Both the position numbers and the translations under genes were made by a program. A stretch of DNA of 32,219 nucleotides from Holosporaceae bacterium (GTDB taxonomy: Bacteria > Pseudomonadota > Alphaproteobacteria > UBA3830): contig JAISZX010000066.1 in NCBI GenBank assembly GCA_031284365.1, positions 1-32,219 of the forward strand. The letters are read 5' to 3'. Position 1 is the stretch's first letter, and each line of letters opens with the position of its first letter. The notes under the pieces were generated by a model. It was not told the DNA's origin. It made no database searches and saw nothing but the letters and a program-made list of their open reading frames with translations. Of this stretch, positions 28,543-32,219 are shown one piece after another.

Positions 28543-28638
28543 TAGAGATGATCCCCAAAGGTTTTCTGCTTAGTAGCTTTATCGCAGTGGTTTGTATTTG
28601 CACTAAATTCCTCCCTAAATAATACAATTCTCTTTCGC

Positions 28639-28935
28639 CTACCGTATCCACCATCTCACATAGGATGGAGGAATGCCTTGTCTCACAAGCTTTGACGATG
28701 TGGGCAGATACCAATACAACATCGATCGTATTTTTCCTTTGCCGAATTTCTTCTGGAATATTTTGAACAAAAATGCAGTAACGACGGATAAACCTATGCC
28801 TACAAAAACGTGTTCCGTAACCATGCCCAATGCAAATGGCATGGCGCACACAAGAACTTGATTTGCAGGCCAGATTAGAATCCTGGCGGGAGCATCAATG
28901 TGACTCAAAATAACGTGACTGTTAATTTGCAACAT
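28639..28935 (-). CDS. traL: Conjugal transfer protein TraL
   Basis: 98 aa; HIDAPARILIWPANQVLVCAMPFALGM ... YWYLPTSSKLVRQGIPPSYVRWWIR. Confidence 0.9.
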   Translation of the reverse strand: MLQINSHVILSHIDAPARILIWPANQVLVCAMPFALGMVTEHVFVGIGLSVVTAFLFKIFQKKFGKGKIRSMLYWYLPTSSKLVRQGIPPSYVRWWIR

Positions 28936-28943
28936 AGCGGCGC

Positions 28944-29267
28944 CTAGGAAATCGCCTTCAATAACTGCTCCGCCATCTGAATTAATGCCCCCTCCCCTTC
29001 TCCCACAAAGGATTTGGCTGCATACAAAAATCCAGTTCCCGCTAATCCCGCAATGCCCATCTTAAAGTTGTTCGCAAATAGGCATACTCCACTGCCAAAT
29101 AATCCGCCACCAATGATCGCCGGCATCCAGTCCTTCATCGTTCCTATAAACGTTTTACTCGCCGCTTTAATCTGAGCGTCCGTAATTCCACAAAACGCCT
29201 GGTCTATATTTAAAAGCATCATCACCAGTACCATTAGCCCGAATATTAGAATTGCTCTTCTGTTCAT
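28944..29267 (-). CDS. Pilin-like protein (TraA/VirB2-like propilin)
   Basis: 107 aa; signal sequence then two hydrophobic segments; first gene of the traLEKB cluster; strong SD (GGGAGGAG) upstream. Confidence 0.75.
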   Translation of the reverse strand: MNRRAILIFGLMVLVMMLLNIDQAFCGITDAQIKAASKTFIGTMKDWMPAIIGGGLFGSGVCLFANNFKMGIAGLAGTGFLYAAKSFVGEGEGALIQMAEQLLKAIS

Positions 29268-29327
29268 CTACTTTCTCCTCCCATGTTCTTTGTTTCATAA
29301 TTGACTAGTTACGTTATTATGCTGCTG

Positions 29328-29696
29328 TCACGTGATCGGCCTCCACTGTTGTCTCTCTCTACTAACAAAACTTATGTCGGCTACATGAATTTTTGTTTTA
29401 GAACTAATGAGCACCGATAAATTGTGAAGGCAGTAATTAGTGTCAACGATCGGTATTTTTAAAAAAGACGTAAGGCTACGAATTTTATTGGACAATTTCA
29501 GACGACAAAGCCCATATCCTAAAACAGCCTCTACATTATATTGCTCAAAGAAATACGCTGTCCAATTTTTTTTGGATGTATCAATATACACAACTTCATG
29601 GTCAAGCCCCTCAAATGCCTCACCAAAATTCTTTAATGAAGACCAAAAGTCGACGTCCCATAAACTCGATTCATCGTACAATATGCCTATCCTCAT
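29328..29696 (-). CDS. Hypothetical protein, possibly a truncated glycosyltransferase-like fragment
   Basis: 122 aa; MRIGILYDESSLWDVDFWSSLKNFGEAFEGLDHEVVYIDT resembles the N-terminal Rossmann part of sugar-transfer enzymes. Confidence 0.45.
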   Translation of the reverse strand: MRIGILYDESSLWDVDFWSSLKNFGEAFEGLDHEVVYIDTSKKNWTAYFFEQYNVEAVLGYGLCRLKLSNKIRSLTSFLKIPIVDTNYCLHNLSVLISSKTKIHVADISFVSRERQQWRPIT

Positions 29697-29846
29697 GGTC
29701 TATTCCCATCTTTTTTCTTTAAATACAGGCTAACTCTATGGTTTCCATAACTACCGCATTACTCTCTTCCCTTAACCTGAGTACGCCCTTCCATTCCCAT
29801 AAACAGAATTACACGTCAGAGTTGCATGCCTTTCTGCTGAAAATCT

Positions 29847-29890
29847 ACTGTGAAAAATTACCAGGGGTTCCCCTAGTAAAAAATCACAGT
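29847..29890. promoter_or_regulatory. 44-nt nested palindrome in intergenic region
   Basis: ACTGTGA-AAAA-TTAC-C-AGGGG-TT-CCCCT-A-GTAA-AAAA-TCACAGT. Confidence 0.6.
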
Positions 29891-30193
29891 GAATTTTTAT
29901 TGATATTGACTATGGAAGGTCTCAAATTGTAGAGATTATTTGCGTTCATCCACGAAAACGAAGCATTTTTTCTATTGGCCAATAATCTTCCGTTTTGTTG
30001 AGATATGCTCAAACGATGCATAAAGTTCACATTCCGTGAGGAGATGGACGCATCGAATCCGTTATTCTGAGTGGAACAAAAGTAGTCGATACAATAACTT
30101 CAAAAATGACGTCATCAACACATTTTCCCCTTGAAAAAATGTAAGATATGACATACATATGGCTTGAACAAATGAGGCTTCGATGAAAGACCG

Positions 30194-30769
30194 TCATGCC
30201 TTTTGTAAATTCAACGATTGCAAATAGTCTTCAAAAGTATCAGGAACGCCGCCGGGAAATAGCTTCTTGGCCACAAGGTCTGCGCTCCTGCCGGTACAGC
30301 GAGCGATGGAGTATTTCACGGCGGCTCCGATGACTGATGGAGTGGAAGTGGATGGGATAGTAAGATTGAAACTCTCATTCATGCCGTCATAGCCTTCTAA
30401 TTTGTCATGTTTCCATGGAGAAATTACTATAATTCCATCATCCATTTTTACAGAGCAATGTTGCATATTCTTAAACATAGCATGTTTATTTTTATAGTTA
30501 TATTTTTGTAATACGTATTCTACAAAATCCTTATAACGTCCAGTAATTGCCGAGATATCAAACAAATTGTAATCCGGATCGTTTTTTCCCACGACTCTGC
30601 TTTTTTCAAGTACTGTTGTTAGTGCACTTCCTATGTTGTAGCAACCATCTTCCGATGATAAATATATATCAACTCCCTTTGGATCTTGAGCACATACACT
30701 ACCACTTTTTGATTCTGTATAGAGTTCAAAAAAATCTGTGTTACAATAAACGGAAGCGTGCTTTTCCAT
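30194..30769 (-). CDS. CdiI-like contact-dependent growth inhibition immunity protein (DUF1436-like)
   Basis: 191 aa; layout YSYKTK-like (YNYKNKHAMFKNMQHCSVKMDDGIIVISPWKHDKLEGY) then LTIPSTSTPSVIGAAVKYSIARC; directly downstream of the toxin. Confidence 0.75.
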   Translation of the reverse strand: MEKHASVYCNTDFFELYTESKSGSVCAQDPKGVDIYLSSEDGCYNIGSALTTVLEKSRVVGKNDPDYNLFDISAITGRYKDFVEYVLQKYNYKNKHAMFKNMQHCSVKMDDGIIVISPWKHDKLEGYDGMNESFNLTIPSTSTPSVIGAAVKYSIARCTGRSADLVAKKLFPGGVPDTFEDYLQSLNLQKA

Positions 30770-30770
30770 T

Positions 30771-32219
30771 TTATTTTACCTTTATAACTGTAACTTTTAC
30801 CCCATTCCTTTCTCCATAACTTACACAATGTTTTATTTGTTGCATATGTATAGCAGACGTGTTTCCAGGAATTGCCAAATGTAGTTCTTTGGCCGCTATC
30901 ATGTCCGAGGTAAGCGGAAATTTTTCAAGAGTATGTCCACTAAAATCAACCATCTTATTAATATAGCCATTAACAGTGTAACGGACCATTTCTGGGTTAG
31001 CAATTCTCGAAAGTGTGTTAGTGTCAAGTGTTTTGGCGCTGATCGCAAGACCATTTTCTCGATCAAAGAAATCGAAAGTTTTGAAGTTTTTAGGCAGTCT
31101 CCAACTGGCTGGCAATATGGATGCAGTGTAATTCTCAAAAGCGTACCCGCGTTCGAACCAATTTCCGAACCAACTCATGCCGATTTTGCTTCCGTCGACT
31201 ACGGTAGCTGTAGATTTCGTGGCGGCTCCGAGCATTGCGCCGCGAAATTTGGTTACTCCGGCCATGGCCGCGCCTGCTTTTCCAAGCGCTCCGGGAGCAA
31301 AAATTTGGGTGGAGATATTTCCGACGTCGGCCAAATTTTGAGCGACCACTTCCGGCATTCCTCCGGAAATCATCCCACGCTCGATTCTTTCAAACGCAGA
31401 ATCGATTCCATCCGAGAGCTTATGCATCCAGCCGGAAAGAACATTTCCCGTTGCGTCGTCCAGCGCTCCGAAAACGGTACCAATCCCCTGTCCGATTTTC
31501 GCCAATCCCCTGTTGATGAAGTAACTCGCCGCCATACTATCGATAATTTCCGGATCCGATCTCATGCTTTCCGGCATTTTGGACATCTGATAGTCCATAT
31601 ATTGCTCGTGAGTCATGGCGTCAGCCGCGCGACAATTGTCTGCCACAACTCCAAGCACAACTCCAACACCTTCCCTAACTCTCGTGACCGCCAGAGGTTC
31701 CGGCGCTTGACTCAGTGCAAACAGCAGCTGCTGATACATGCCGATTCTGTCGTTCAGGACGCTCAGCTGAGTTTCTTTGGAAGCGGCAGTGATGCTCTGC
31801 TCAAATTTACCGGAACCGGCTGAACTGCTTCTTGCAACCTCCTCCTTTTTCGCCTGAAGCGCACCTATGGCTCCGCTGATTTCTCGGGCCACGGACGCTC
31901 TTGTCTTCGCAGACACAGGCTTCCCGGAGGTTAACTTCGCGATTTCAGCTTCGCCAACCGTCGATTTAAGCTTTTGATTAAGCTGATCGTTAACGGCGAC
32001 TGTTTCTTCCGCAACACTCTTTACTTTTGTTTCTTCCTGCTGAGTTGTACGCTGAACGGCTTCGTCCGTCCGCTCAATTTCTTCTTTAGGAGCGTTGGCA
32101 GCCATTTGTTCGAGTCGGATTCTCGCCCTGACCTGCTGTAATTCGTCCACCTGGGCCATCATGGCGGTGAATTCTGCGATGGAGGGGTTTATGACGGAGC
32201 GTTTGTGGGACTCAGCCTC
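30771..32219 (-). CDS. Polymorphic/CDI toxin protein, C-terminal nuclease domain (partial; ORF open to window end)
   Basis: C-terminus GYAFENY...FKTFDFFDRENGLAISAKTLDT resembles CdiA-CT tRNase domains of PD-(D/E)XK type. Upstream of the called ATG the frame is stop-free to 32219 (EAESHKRSVINPSIAEFTA-MMAQVDELQQ). Confidence 0.75.
   Translation of the reverse strand, partial: EAESHKRSVINPSIAEFTAMMAQVDELQQVRARIRLEQMAANAPKEEIERTDEAVQRTTQQEETKVKSVAEETVAVNDQLNQKLKSTVGEAEIAKLTSGKPVSAKTRASVAREISGAIGALQAKKEEVARSSSAGSGKFEQSITAASKETQLSVLNDRIGMYQQLLFALSQAPEPLAVTRVREGVGVVLGVVADNCRAADAMTHEQYMDYQMSKMPESMRSDPEIIDSMAASYFINRGLAKIGQGIGTVFGALDDATGNVLSGWMHKLSDGIDSAFERIERGMISGGMPEVVAQNLADVGNISTQIFAPGALGKAGAAMAGVTKFRGAMLGAATKSTATVVDGSKIGMSWFGNWFERGYAFENYTASILPASWRLPKNFKTFDFFDRENGLAISAKTLDTNTLSRIANPEMVRYTVNGYINKMVDFSGHTLEKFPLTSDMIAAKELHLAIPGNTSAIHMQQIKHCVSYGERNGVKVTVIKVK

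Noticed and set aside
28532-28849. 105-aa ORF overlapping traL
   Set aside because: Overlaps the recognisable TraL frame (28639-28935) and has no family-like sequence.
30933-31823. 296-aa plus-strand ORF opposite the toxin gene
   Set aside because: Shadow ORF of the toxin CDS; no recognisable domain.
1-32219. CRISPR array, rRNA or tRNA genes
   Set aside because: No regularly spaced repeats, rRNA-like or convincing tRNA cloverleaf sequence noticed; tRNAscan/Infernal not available to confirm.
1-32219. Classical IS element or integrase
   Set aside because: No DDE transposase or tyrosine/serine recombinase ORF recognised; the Rpn protein is only transposase-like by family name and lacks flanking terminal inverted repeats that I could see.

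Overview
The window holds most of a conjugative element. A MOB-type TraA/MobA-MobL relaxase-helicase is on the + strand (211-3690). Converging on it is a long - strand cluster encoding a nearly complete F-type (MPF_F) type IV secretion system: pilin-like TraA, TraL, E, K, B, V-like, C, S26 peptidase, TraW, U, TrbC, N, F, H, G and TraD. A Ti/MobA-class relaxase combined with F-type transfer genes matches the layout known from Rickettsiales amplified genetic element (RAGE)-like elements of intracellular alphaproteobacteria; the host assignment is inference. Accessory cargo is inserted in or around the cluster: an Rpn-like PD-(D/E)XK protein, a YhcG/DUF1016 nuclease with an apparent 3' frameshift, a small orphan Rpn-tail ORF, a VapBC-like toxin-antitoxin pair, a DUF4143 AAA ATPase, and a CdiA-CT-like toxin with a CdiI-like immunity protein at the right edge. 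The toxin ORF runs off the window. Points most worth a second look: (1) a cysteine desulfurase with an apparent Sec signal peptide inside the tra operon; (2) a TraD that appears to carry a second, degenerate ATPase domain at its C terminus; (3) a candidate Q-type oriT just upstream of the relaxase; (4) a family of three hairpin repeats with covarying stems embedded in tra coding regions; (5) a duplicated traG 5' end flanking the DUF4143 ATPase; (6) the CDI-like toxin/immunity pair next to the T4SS. All calls were made by reading the sequence and the supplied ORFs; no database searches were run.
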